Part shown: positions 17,241 to 24,859 of the stretch, piece by piece | How the letters are laid out: each line of letters starts with the position of its first letter | Position numbering within the stretch: position 1 is the first letter of the stretch | From: Nonomuraea sp. NBC_00507 | GTDB lineage: Bacteria > Actinomycetota > Actinomycetes > Streptosporangiales > Streptosporangiaceae | NCBI RefSeq assembly: GCF_036013525.1 | Contig: NZ_CP107853.1 | Location: 9,610,001-9,674,000 of the forward strand | Direction of reading: 5' to 3' | Length of the DNA stretch: 64,000 bases | Translations under genes and position numbers: made by a program | The notes under the pieces: model-generated | The model's input: the letters and a program-made list of their open reading frames with translations, nothing else | Database searches by the model: none | Told to the model about the DNA's origin: nothing

Positions 17241-17981
17241 TCACGACATCACACCCCTGTGCTGGCGCACGAGCTGCTCGCGCACCTGCCGGCTGTGCCG
17301 CCTGCTGACTTGGAGCGTCTCCGTGCCGACGGTGAGCGTCACCCGCCCGCCTTCGAACCTGAGCTCGCTGACGTGCCTGGCCGACACCAGCGTGCTGCGG
17401 TGGATGCGCAGGAATCCGTCCTCCGACCAGCGTCGCTCCAGCGCGGCCAGTGACATGCGCACCAGATAGCTGCCGTCGACCGTGTGCAGGCGCACGTAGT
17501 CGCCTTTGGCCTCGGCGAACCAGACGGCCTGCTGCGGCACGAACCTGGTCCGCCCGCCCAGCTCGACCGGGATCACGTCGTCCTGGCCGGGCTCGGGCGC
17601 GGGGGCGGTGGCGGCCTCCAGCCGGCGCACGGCCTCGGCCAGCCGCTCGGCCCGCACCGGCTTGAGCAGATAGTCCACGGCCTCCAGCTCGAACGCCTGC
17701 ACCGCGCACTCTTCGTGCGCCGTGACGAACACCAGCCGGGGCGGGCTCGGGAAGCCGCCGACCAGCCTGGCCAGGTCCAGCCCGTCGAGCCCGGGCATCC
17801 GGATGTCGAGGAACACCCCGTCGAGCCGCTCGCCGCCGCCGATCATCTGGACCATGTCCTGCAATGCCGTGACGCCGTCGGCCGCGGTCATCACGTGCTC
17901 GATCCGGTCGTCCTGGCGCAGCAGATAGGCGAGCTCTTCCAGGGCGGGCACCTCATCATCCACGGCCAGAACTCTCAGCAT
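17241..17981 (-). CDS. LytTR-family response regulator
   Basis: Two-component regulator of 246 aa. The receiver domain (1-120) has LAVDDEVPALEELAYLL with acidic Asp9-Asp10, phospho-acceptor Asp in GVFLDIRMPGLDGL, conserved Thr/Ser in FVTAHEE and Lys in DYLLKPV. The C-terminal LytTR domain (about 145-245) has the HTVDGSYLVRMSLAALERRW and FLRIHRSTLVSARHV patterns and binds DNA by beta-strands. It lies 65 bp downstream of its likely partner kinase and is probably in one transcript. Its targets are not evident. Confidence 0.92.
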   Translation of the reverse strand: MLRVLAVDDEVPALEELAYLLRQDDRIEHVMTAADGVTALQDMVQMIGGGERLDGVFLDIRMPGLDGLDLARLVGGFPSPPRLVFVTAHEECAVQAFELEAVDYLLKPVRAERLAEAVRRLEAATAPAPEPGQDDVIPVELGGRTRFVPQQAVWFAEAKGDYVRLHTVDGSYLVRMSLAALERRWSEDGFLRIHRSTLVSARHVSELRFEGGRVTLTVGTETLQVSRRHSRQVREQLVRQHRGVMS

Positions 17982-18046
17982 GTCCCCACGCTGCCGCATG
18001 CGAGCAAAGGCCACAAGGGACACGCCAACATTACGTAAGGATATGA

Positions 18047-19192
18047 CTACAATGAGCTAAGTTGCGTCTTGGGCACCCGCAGCCGCACCTTGGTGCCGGC
18101 GCCCAGCGCCGTCTCGACGACGAGCCCGTAGCCGTCACCGTAGATCTGGCGCATCCGCAGATCCACGTTGGCCAGCCCGATGCCGCTGCCCTCGCGGGCG
18201 GGGTCGGCGTCCAGGATGCGCCTGGCGCATTCCGGGTCCATCCCGGCGCCGTCGTCCTCGACCGTGATGTGCGCCTCGGGGCCGGCGTCGCGCACCACGA
18301 CGCGGACCTCGCCGGCGCCGCGGCGGCCTCGCATGCCGTGCTTGATGGCGTTCTCGACCAGTGGTTGCAGGCACAGGAACGGCACGGGCACGGGCAGCAC
18401 CTCCGGCGCCACCTGCATGCTGAAGCGCAGCCTGTCGCCGAACCGGGCACGCTCCAGCAGCAGGTAGCGGTCGACGCAGGTCAGCTCGTCGGCCAGGGTG
18501 GTGAAGTCTTGGGCCCGGCCCAGCGCGTACCGGGCGAAGTCGGCGAAGTCGAGCAGCAGCTCGCGGGCGCGCTTGGGGTCCGTGCGGACGAACGAGGCGA
18601 TCGTCGTCAGCGCGTTGTAGACGAAGTGCGGCGAGATCTGGGCACGCAGCGCGCGCATCTCCGCCTCGAGCGCGTGCCGCCGCGAGGCGTCGAGCTCGGC
18701 CAGCTCCAGCTGGCCGGAGACCCAGCGGCCGACCTCGGACACGGTACGGACCAGCGCGGCGCTGATCTCGTCGTCGAAGGCCGCCAGCGCCCCGACGACC
18801 GTGCCGTCCACGGTCAGCGGCACCACGACGGCTCCGTGCGGCTCTCCCGCGAAGACCTCCGGCCGCCCGGCGGCCAGCGCGGCGCGAGCGTAGGTGACGA
18901 CGTCGTCCGTGCACGGCCCGTCCCAGGCCAGCGCGGCCTCGGTCGAGGTGATCGCGACGGCGCGGGTGCCGAGCAACGCGCGCAGATGGCGTACGGCCTT
19001 GCTAGCGGAGTCGCGGTTGAGCCCCGTGCGCAGGGCCGGGGCGGCCATCGCGGCGATGTGCAGCGTGGCGAACGTCGCCTCTTCCTTACACCGGCCGGCC
19101 GGCGGCGCGGGGCGGCGCGAGCGCGCCCGGGCGAGGACGTGGCCGGCGACGAAGGCCAGGCTTGACAGCGCCACGCACGCGGTGGTCAGCAT
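18047..19192 (-). CDS. LytS/YehU-type sensor histidine kinase
   Basis: Kinase of 381 aa with one N-terminal membrane helix (about 5-22), a GAF-like region (about 45-165) and a His_kinase module. The H-box is ISPHFVYNALTTIASF with the phospho-acceptor His. The ATPase part has VENAIKHG, DDGAGMD and GSGIGLANVDLRM. It differs from multi-pass LytS in having only one membrane segment, so the signal may be cytoplasmic. A TACGGT box (19200-19205) 7 nt before the ATG suggests a leaderless transcript. Partner: the LytTR regulator downstream. Confidence 0.9.
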   Translation of the reverse strand: MLTTACVALSSLAFVAGHVLARARSRRPAPPAGRCKEEATFATLHIAAMAAPALRTGLNRDSASKAVRHLRALLGTRAVAITSTEAALAWDGPCTDDVVTYARAALAAGRPEVFAGEPHGAVVVPLTVDGTVVGALAAFDDEISAALVRTVSEVGRWVSGQLELAELDASRRHALEAEMRALRAQISPHFVYNALTTIASFVRTDPKRARELLLDFADFARYALGRAQDFTTLADELTCVDRYLLLERARFGDRLRFSMQVAPEVLPVPVPFLCLQPLVENAIKHGMRGRRGAGEVRVVVRDAGPEAHITVEDDGAGMDPECARRILDADPAREGSGIGLANVDLRMRQIYGDGYGLVVETALGAGTKVRLRVPKTQLSSL

Positions 19193-19246
19193 GCCAGTAA
19201 CCGTAGCCAAGAACGCACCGTGTCCGGGTGAAAACGGAGAGTGAAA

Positions 19247-19879
19247 TCAGGGTGGTCCCTCGCCGGGTTCTTCCTGGTAGGAGTAGCGCTGCTCGCGCCA
19301 GGGATCGGCGATGTTGTGGTATCCGCGCTCCTCCCAGAAGCCTCGGCGATCTTCGAGGAGGTATTCGATGCCGCGCACCCATTTGACGCTCTTCCACGCG
19401 TAAAGGTGGGGGACCACGATCCGCAGCGGATAGCCGCGGTCGGGGCTGAGCGGTTTTTCGTCAAGCTCCATGGCGAACAGCGTGTCGGCCGCGGTGAAAT
19501 CGGACATGCGCAGGTTGGCGCTGTAGCCGTATTCGGCCCAGATCATCACGTGCCGGACGCCGGGGTCGGGCGGGGCGGCCGCCATGATCGTGGCCGGGGC
19601 GACCCCGCGCCACTCGTTGGCCATGAGCGAGAACTTGGTGACGCAGTGGAAGTCGGCGAGGCGGGTGGTGCGGGGCAGCGCCTCGAACTCGCCCCAGGTG
19701 AAGCGGTGCTCCGCTCCTGAGGCGGTGGCGCCGAAGACGCGGAAGTCCCAGCTCTCCGGCTTGAACAGCGGCACTCTGCCGTAGTGGATCACGGGTCGGC
19801 CGCGCGGGACGTACTGGCCTGGAGGCAGGCGCGACTCCTCCACGATCACTCCCCTCACCGGTCTCGCGTCTTGGGCCAT
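19247..19879 (-). CDS. Sulfite oxidase-like molybdopterin oxidoreductase
   Basis: A 210-aa protein of the oxidoreductase molybdopterin-binding (SuoX/YedY) superfamily. It lacks a dimerisation domain and a signal peptide, so it is probably cytosolic. The molybdenum-ligand cysteine is in LADFHCVTKFSLMANEWRG. GYPLRIVVPHLYAWKSVKWV and YHNIADPWREQRY are the usual C-terminal blocks of the short actinobacterial members. The physiological substrate is unknown. ATG 19879 is assigned by homology; the local SD is poor. It is divergent from the aroF leader, 58 bp away. Confidence 0.85.
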   Translation of the reverse strand: MAQDARPVRGVIVEESRLPPGQYVPRGRPVIHYGRVPLFKPESWDFRVFGATASGAEHRFTWGEFEALPRTTRLADFHCVTKFSLMANEWRGVAPATIMAAAPPDPGVRHVMIWAEYGYSANLRMSDFTAADTLFAMELDEKPLSPDRGYPLRIVVPHLYAWKSVKWVRGIEYLLEDRRGFWEERGYHNIADPWREQRYSYQEEPGEGPP

Positions 19880-19923
19880 CCTGCCATCGGACCGCTTGTG
19901 GCTCGCGCGCGGGTCTCGTGCGC

Positions 19924-19929
19924 TACCAT
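19924..19929 (+). promoter_or_regulatory. Candidate -10 for the aroF leader transcript
   Basis: TACCAT lies 8 nt before the leader-peptide ATG, so the leader mRNA may be nearly leaderless. No clear -35 is seen. Confidence 0.45.
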
Positions 19930-19937
19930 TACGGGCT

Positions 19938-20006
19938 ATGCGCACCGCGTACGTGTTTTGGTATGGCGACGGACCCGAGTCCGTTCGCCACCTGACGCTG
20001 CGCTAG
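19938..20006 (+). CDS. Aromatic leader peptide of the aroF attenuator
   Basis: A 22-codon open frame MRTAYVFWYGDGPESVRHLTLR ends 71 bp before aroF. It holds Tyr, Phe, Trp and Tyr codons at residues 5, 7, 8 and 9, so it can register shortage of any of the three aromatic amino acids made from DAHP. The stop codon (20004-20006) lies between the arms of the downstream hairpins. Stalling at codons 5-9 would leave 19971 onward free to form the antiterminator. Translation to the stop would cover it and let the terminator form. The frame is seen directly; its translation and role are inferred from this arrangement. Confidence 0.85.
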   Translation: MRTAYVFWYGDGPESVRHLTLR

Positions 20007-20034
20007 CAGACAGGCGAACGAAGGCCCCGGGTCC
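19971..20034 (+). promoter_or_regulatory. Predicted antiterminator of the aroF attenuator
   Basis: GGACCCG (19971-19977) can pair with CGGGTCC (20028-20034), which is part of the left terminator arm. Nested inside, CGTTCGCC (19982-19989) pairs with GGCGAACG (20013-20020). These pairings compete with the terminator and overlap the 3' half of the leader peptide frame. Confidence 0.7.
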
Positions 20035-20052
20035 AACAGGACCCGGGGCCTT
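20021..20052 (+). terminator. Attenuator terminator upstream of aroF
   Basis: AAGGCCCCGGGTCC (20021-20034) and GGACCCGGGGCCTT (20039-20052) form a perfect 14-bp stem with an AACA loop, followed by a T-rich tail CTGTGTTTTC. It sits between the leader peptide and the aroF ribosome site. Confidence 0.9.
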
Positions 20053-20077
20053 CTGTGTTTTCACAGGAGGATTTCAG

Positions 20078-21109
20078 ATGGTGATCGTGATGGGGCCCGA
20101 GGCCACACCCGCGGATCTGGCGTCGATCGTCGAGGTCGTCCAGGCGGCCGGGGTGGAGGCGTTCGTCAGCAAGGGGGTGCGGCGCACGATCGTCGGCCTG
20201 GTCGGCGACGTGACACAGCTCGACGAGGCGAGCCTGCGCGGCATGGGGGGCGTGCGCGAGGTCATGCGCGTGTCCACGCCGTACAAGCTGGTCAGCAGGG
20301 AGAATCATCCGGAACGCTCCACGATCCACGTGGGCGGCGTGCCGATCGGTCCCGACACTGTGACGTTGATCGCGGGGCCGTGTGCCGTGGAGACGCATCA
20401 GCAGACCCTCGACGCGGCGAGGATGGCGCAGGCGGCCGGGGCGACGCTGCTGCGCGGCGGCGCGTTCAAGCCGCGCACCTCGCCGTACGCCTTCCAGGGT
20501 CTGGGCGAGAAGGGCCTGCGCATCCTGGCCGACGTGCGCGAGGAGACCGGGCTGCCGATCGTCACCGAGGTGGTGGACGCCCAGGACGTGGCGCTGGTGG
20601 CCTCCTACGCGGACATGCTGCAGGTCGGCACCCGCAACATGCAGAACTTCGCGCTGCTGCAGGCGGTCGGCGCGGCGGGGAAGCCGGTGATGCTCAAGCG
20701 CGGCATGAGCTCCACGATCGAGGAGTGGCTCATGGCCGCCGAGTACATCGCCCAGCGCGGCAACCTCGACATCGTGCTGTGCGAGCGGGGCATCAGGACG
20801 TTCGAGAAGGCGACCCGCAACACGCTCGACGTGTCGGCCGTGCCGGTGGCGCAGCGCCTGTCCCACCTGCCGGTCATCGTCGATCCTTCGCACTCGGGCG
20901 GGCGGCGCGACCTGGTGCTGCCGCTGACCCGGGCGGCCATCGCGGTCGGCGCGGACGGTGTGATCATCGACGTGCACCCGCAGCCCGAGCAGGCGCTCTG
21001 CGACGGCCCGCAGGCTCTGATCGACTCCGACCTGGGCGAGCTGGCCCAGGTCATGACCGACTTCCCGGCTATGCTCGGCAAGTCGGCCGCGACCGTGGTC
21101 ACCGTCTGA
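20078..21109 (+). CDS. aroF: DAHP synthase, AroF type I-beta
   Basis: Condenses phosphoenolpyruvate and erythrose 4-phosphate to DAHP, the first step of aromatic amino acid synthesis. It is 343 aa from ATG 20078, with SD AGGAGG 7 nt upstream. Residues 1-70 form the ferredoxin-like regulatory domain of Thermotoga-type enzymes. The barrel has LIAGPCAVET, GGAFKPRTSPYAFQGLG, VGTRNMQNFALLQA, MLKRGMSS, DPSHSGGRRDL and DVHPQPEQALCDGPQAL. Streptomyces more often use the unrelated type II enzyme. Control is probably by attenuation through the upstream leader, possibly with allosteric control through the N-domain. Confidence 0.95.
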   Translation: MVIVMGPEATPADLASIVEVVQAAGVEAFVSKGVRRTIVGLVGDVTQLDEASLRGMGGVREVMRVSTPYKLVSRENHPERSTIHVGGVPIGPDTVTLIAGPCAVETHQQTLDAARMAQAAGATLLRGGAFKPRTSPYAFQGLGEKGLRILADVREETGLPIVTEVVDAQDVALVASYADMLQVGTRNMQNFALLQAVGAAGKPVMLKRGMSSTIEEWLMAAEYIAQRGNLDIVLCERGIRTFEKATRNTLDVSAVPVAQRLSHLPVIVDPSHSGGRRDLVLPLTRAAIAVGADGVIIDVHPQPEQALCDGPQALIDSDLGELAQVMTDFPAMLGKSAATVVTV

Positions 21110-21204
21110 CCTGCCGGCACGGCCGGGCCGGCTGGGTGTACTCAGCGGTAACTTGAGTATTTCGCCCGATGCGCCGCGCCGACCCGGGAACACACCATGG
21201 GCGC

Positions 21205-21492
21205 ATGACGAAGCCCATCCAACCGACGCAGACCACCGCGTTCTACGTCCAGGCGATCCTGTCGTTCGCCGTCTCGCTGACCTCCGTGGTGATCGCCCTG
21301 GTCTACCTGCCCGTCGAAGGGTGGATCAGGGCGTTCCTCGGGCTCGGGCTGCTGTACGTGGTCACCTCCACGGTCACGCTCTGCAAGATCGTACGCGACC
21401 GGCAGGAGCTGGCCGAGGTGAGCAAGCGCGTCGACCAGGCCAGGCTCGACAAGCTGCTGACCGAGCACGACCCGTTCAAGGTTGACGCCTGA
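21205..21492 (+). CDS. YiaA/YiaB-type two-helix membrane protein
   Basis: A 95-aa protein with two hydrophobic helices (about 13-33 and 40-62; AILSFAVSLTSVVIALVYLP and GLGLLYVVTSTVTLCKIV) joined by a short loop. A charged C-terminal helix ends DPFKVDA. The pattern fits the YiaAB two-helix domain, which has no known function. An inverted repeat TACTCA/TGAGTA (21139-21144, 21154-21159) lies in its upstream region. ATG 21205 is chosen by the domain; no strong SD. Confidence 0.75.
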   Translation: MTKPIQPTQTTAFYVQAILSFAVSLTSVVIALVYLPVEGWIRAFLGLGLLYVVTSTVTLCKIVRDRQELAEVSKRVDQARLDKLLTEHDPFKVDA

Positions 21493-21540
21493 CCTGACGA
21501 CGGCGATCGCCGGCGGGCGGATCCGGGACAGGGACGGCCC

Positions 21541-22458
21541 TCAGAGGTCGCGTGTCCACCACTGCTCGGTGAGCTCGATCCCGTTCTCCCTCCCCTTCTC
21601 CTCCTTCTCCAGCTGGAACCCGGCTGCCTGGTAGATGCGCCGCGCGCTCACCAGGCAGTCGCGCGTCCACAGCGTGATGCGCTTGCAGCCCTCCGCCTTG
21701 GCGTGGCGCAGGCACTCCTCCACCAGCCGCCGGCCGAGGCCCATCCCGCGCGCGGACGGCTCGACCAGCAACATCCGCAGCTTGGCCGTCGTGTCGTCCT
21801 GACGCACGTAGAACACGCACCCGGCGCGTTCCCCGCCGGCCTCGGCGATCCACCCGGCGTCCTTGGAGAAGTCGAGATCGCCCACGATCTTCGCGACGGT
21901 CTGCTCGAACGCGGTGCCCCAGCCGTACTCGCGGCTGTAGAGCTCGCCGTGCCGGTAGACGACCCAGCCCAGATCGCCGGTGCGCGGCGGCCTGATCACG
22001 TACGGCTCCCGGCCGGGCTCCGGCGCCAGCAGGCCCCTGATCGTCGCCATGCTCGCCACGAGCCGCTCCTGGTCCCCCTCCGGCAGCCCGGACAGCAGCC
22101 GCTCGATCTCCTCGGCCGAGCGCTTGTCGAGCCCCGCGAAGGTGGCCGCGCCCGCGGGCGTGAGGCGCAGGAGCTGCTTGCGCGCGTCGGCGGCGGACCG
22201 CTCGCGCTCGACCAGCCCGTCGCTCTCGAACCGGGTCAGGATCCTGCTGAGGTAGCCCGCGTCCAGGCCGAGCAGGGCACGCAGCTCGCCGGTCTCCATC
22301 CGCTCGGCGTGCGCGAGCTCGAACAGCACCCGCACTTCGGTCAACGAGTACGGCGAGTCGAGCAGCCCTGACTGCAGGACGCCGATCACCTTCGTATAGA
22401 ACCGATTGAAGGCTCTTACTTCAGAAACCCTTGCTTCTGTCAATGAACTCACTGTCAT
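21541..22458 (-). CDS. MarR-GNAT bifunctional regulator/acetyltransferase
   Basis: A 305-aa fusion. Residues 1-145 are a MarR winged helix (SLTEVRVLFELAH, GLDAGYLSRILTRFESDGLV, RSAADARKQLLRLTPAG). Residues 150-305 are a GNAT acetyltransferase with the acetyl-CoA loop VEPSARGMGLGRRLVEECL. This architecture is a known family; targets are unknown. ATG 22458 is 25 bp from the divergent lactonase start, so it probably controls that promoter and its own. The sequence between is rich in TGTCA/TGAC half-sites. Confidence 0.88.
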   Translation of the reverse strand: MTVSSLTEARVSEVRAFNRFYTKVIGVLQSGLLDSPYSLTEVRVLFELAHAERMETGELRALLGLDAGYLSRILTRFESDGLVERERSAADARKQLLRLTPAGAATFAGLDKRSAEEIERLLSGLPEGDQERLVASMATIRGLLAPEPGREPYVIRPPRTGDLGWVVYRHGELYSREYGWGTAFEQTVAKIVGDLDFSKDAGWIAEAGGERAGCVFYVRQDDTTAKLRMLLVEPSARGMGLGRRLVEECLRHAKAEGCKRITLWTRDCLVSARRIYQAAGFQLEKEEKGRENGIELTEQWWTRDL

Positions 22459-22483
22459 AGTCAACCATGGAAGGATCGCCGCT

Positions 22484-23398
22484 GTGAAGCAGCTGCGCAT
22501 AGGCGGATACGGCCCAGGCATCGTCACCATCGCCGCGGGTATCAGCCCGGGTCTCACCGAAGTCGCGGCGCCGTCGTTCCTGGCCGCCCACCCCTCGCTG
22601 CCGGTGCTGTACGCGGCGAGTGAGCTCGACAGCGGCGTGCTCACCGCCTTCGACGCCCGCGACGGGCTGACACCGCTGGACGAGCGGCCGAGCGAGGGCT
22701 CGCTGCCCTGTCACGTGGCCGTCGATCCCACGGGGAGCCTGCTCGCGGCGGCCAACTACGGCGACGGCACGGCGATCATCCAGCGGCTGGACGGGCGGGG
22801 CGCGTTCGACGGCGACCCGATCGTGCTGCGCCACAAGGGCTCGGGCCCGGTCGCCGGCCGCCAGGAAGGTCCACACGCCCACCAGGCCGTCTTCCACGAC
22901 GGCCTGCTGCACGTCTCCGACCTCGGCACGGACGAGATCCGCCGCTACCGCTACGACGGCACGCCGGTGGAGCCGATCGTCCTGCACCCGGGCACCGGCC
23001 CGCGGCACTTCGCCTTCGCGGGCTCCCGCCTGTACGTGGCGGGCGAGCTCGACGGCGCCGTCACCCTCATCGACGGCGAGTGGCGCACGGTCGCGCCCGC
23101 CTCCCGTCACGAGGGCGAGAACTCCCTGTCCCACCTGCAGCTCGAGGGCGACCTGGTCTATGTGGGCAACCGGGGGCCCAACACGATCTCGGTGCTGCGG
23201 GCCGCCGACCTGTCCCTGGTGGCCGAGCTGCCCTCCGGAGGCGACTGGCCCCGGCACTTCGCCATCGACGGCGACCGTCTGTACGTGGCCAATCAGCGCT
23301 CGAACGCCGTGACCGTCTTCGCGCTGCGCGACGGCGTCCCGGAGCCGACCGGCGAGGCGTACGAGGTCGAGAGCCCGGCCTGCGTGCTGAGCACGTAG
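22484..23398 (+). CDS. Lactonase family beta-propeller (6-phosphogluconolactonase-like)
   Basis: A 304-aa seven-bladed beta-propeller of the lactonase family. Repeated blade motifs are visible: CHVAVDPTGSLLAAANYGDG, QEGPHAHQAVFHDG, GTGPRHFAFAG, SHLQLEGDLVYVGNRG and WPRHFAIDGDRLYVANQRS. The conserved PHAHQ and GPRH residues match Pgl-type active sites. Hydrolysis of 6-phosphogluconolactone or another sugar lactone is likely. GTG 22484 follows SD GGAAGGA. Divergent from the MarR-GNAT gene. Confidence 0.82.
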   Translation: MKQLRIGGYGPGIVTIAAGISPGLTEVAAPSFLAAHPSLPVLYAASELDSGVLTAFDARDGLTPLDERPSEGSLPCHVAVDPTGSLLAAANYGDGTAIIQRLDGRGAFDGDPIVLRHKGSGPVAGRQEGPHAHQAVFHDGLLHVSDLGTDEIRRYRYDGTPVEPIVLHPGTGPRHFAFAGSRLYVAGELDGAVTLIDGEWRTVAPASRHEGENSLSHLQLEGDLVYVGNRGPNTISVLRAADLSLVAELPSGGDWPRHFAIDGDRLYVANQRSNAVTVFALRDGVPEPTGEAYEVESPACVLST

Positions 23399-23607
23399 GG
23401 GGACACCGCCCTGGCGATCAGGTACGAATCCACCGTCCCCACCGCCACACAACCCAGCCGGACTCGGGGAAATGCTGGGCGAATTCCCTTGGACGCAATA
23501 TGCCCGTTTTCGGGGACAACGAGCGCGGTGATCCCTATTGTCCCAGCGATGGCCGACACACCCGCGAAATTTCCTCCGTGCGATGTTTGCGTTACGGACC
23601 TGGCGTT

Positions 23608-23619
23608 TGGTCTAGACCA
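23608..23619. promoter_or_regulatory. DasR-like operator (dre) upstream of pfkA
   Basis: TGGTCTAGACCA is a perfect 12-bp palindrome and equals the core of the dre consensus bound by the GntR-family GlcNAc regulator DasR. It lies 76 bp before the pfkA start. The surrounding 297-bp spacer (23399-23695) holds no gene that I can support. Confidence 0.75.
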
Positions 23620-23695
23620 CTGGGCGCGCGGACGGGCAGAATGCGAGTCTGAATACTGAGGTTTGGTCCGTGAACCCCATCGGGAGGAACCCGCC

Positions 23696-24721
23696 ATGCG
23701 TATTGGAGTGCTCACAGGGGGCGGCGACTGCCCCGGGCTCAACGCCGTGATCAGGGCAGTGGTGCGTAAGGGGGTGAGCGTCTACGGCCACGAGTTCGTC
23801 GGCTTCCGCGACGGCTGGCGCGGCCCCCTCGAAGGCGACACGATGCCGCTGGACATCCAGTCCGTGCGCGGCATCCTGCCCCGCGGCGGGACCATCCTGG
23901 GCTCCTCCCGGACCAACCCCATCAAGATCGAGGGCGGAGTCGACCGGATCAAGGACAACCTGGCCACCACCGGCGTGGACGCGCTGATCGCCATCGGCGG
24001 CGAGGACACCCTCGGCGTCGCCAAGCAGCTCTACGACCGCGGCGTCCACGTCGTGGGCGTGCCCAAGACCATCGACAACGACCTGTCGGGCACCGACTAC
24101 ACCTTCGGCTTCGACACCGCCGTCAACATCGCGACGGAGGCCATCGACCGCCTCCACACCACCGCGGAGTCCCACCACCGCGCCCTCATCTGCGAGGTCA
24201 TGGGCCGGCACGCGGGCTGGATCGCGCTGCACGCGGGCATGGCGGGCGGCGCCAATGTCATCCTCATCCCGGAGAAGCCGTTCGACATCGACCAGGTCTG
24301 CGAATACGTCGAGTCCCGCTTCCGCACCCGCTACTCGCCGATCATCGTGGTCGCCGAGGGCGCGCATCCGATCGAGGGCCAGATGGAGCTGCAGGCCGGC
24401 GAGCTCGACGCCTTCGGCCACGTCCGGCTGGGCGGCATCGGCGAGATGCTGGCCAAGGAGATCGAGAAGCGCACCGGCAAGGAGGCGCGCACCACGGTGC
24501 TCGGCCACATCCAGCGCGGCGGCACCCCGTCGGCCTACGACCGGGTGCTGGCCACCCGCTTCGGGCTGCAGGCCATCGACGCGGCCCACGAGGGCGACTT
24601 CGGCACGATGGTCGCCCTGCGCGGCACCGACATCGTCCGCGTCGGCCTCGACGAGGCCACGGCCGAGCTGAAGACCGTGCCGGTGGAGCGTTATTCCGAG
24701 GCCGAGGTCTTCTTCGGTTAG
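23696..24721 (+). CDS. pfkA: 6-Phosphofructokinase, likely pyrophosphate-dependent
   Basis: Phosphorylates fructose 6-phosphate. It is 341 aa from ATG 23696 (SD GGGAGGA). N-terminal VLTGGGDCPGLNAVIRA, catalytic PKTIDND at 123-129 and VMGRHAGWIALHAG are all present. The loop reads GGED, placing Asp at position 104, and the next motif has Lys at 124. In this family Asp104 with Lys124 marks PPi as phosphoryl donor, while Gly104 marks ATP. It should therefore be a reversible PPi-type enzyme like that of Amycolatopsis methanolica; this needs enzymology. A DasR-like palindrome upstream suggests control by aminosugar supply. Confidence 0.93.
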   Translation: MRIGVLTGGGDCPGLNAVIRAVVRKGVSVYGHEFVGFRDGWRGPLEGDTMPLDIQSVRGILPRGGTILGSSRTNPIKIEGGVDRIKDNLATTGVDALIAIGGEDTLGVAKQLYDRGVHVVGVPKTIDNDLSGTDYTFGFDTAVNIATEAIDRLHTTAESHHRALICEVMGRHAGWIALHAGMAGGANVILIPEKPFDIDQVCEYVESRFRTRYSPIIVVAEGAHPIEGQMELQAGELDAFGHVRLGGIGEMLAKEIEKRTGKEARTTVLGHIQRGGTPSAYDRVLATRFGLQAIDAAHEGDFGTMVALRGTDIVRVGLDEATAELKTVPVERYSEAEVFFG

Positions 24722-24787
24722 TTGAAAGCGGCTTGCAAGTGGCGCCCGTACCTTTGAGTCAGCGGGGTTTCCGCTACAACCCGCTCA

Positions 24788-24846
24788 AGGGTACGGCTTG
24801 CGCCGCAGCGAGTCGGCGGCCCACCACGCGTCGCAAGCCGTACCCT
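24788..24846. terminator. Bidirectional terminator-like inverted repeat
   Basis: A perfect 15-bp inverted repeat (24788-24802 and 24832-24846, core GGGTACGGCTTGCG) with a 29-nt loop lies between the convergent pfkA and MHYT genes. Confidence 0.75.
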
Positions 24847-24859
24847 CTCACCCGGCCGG

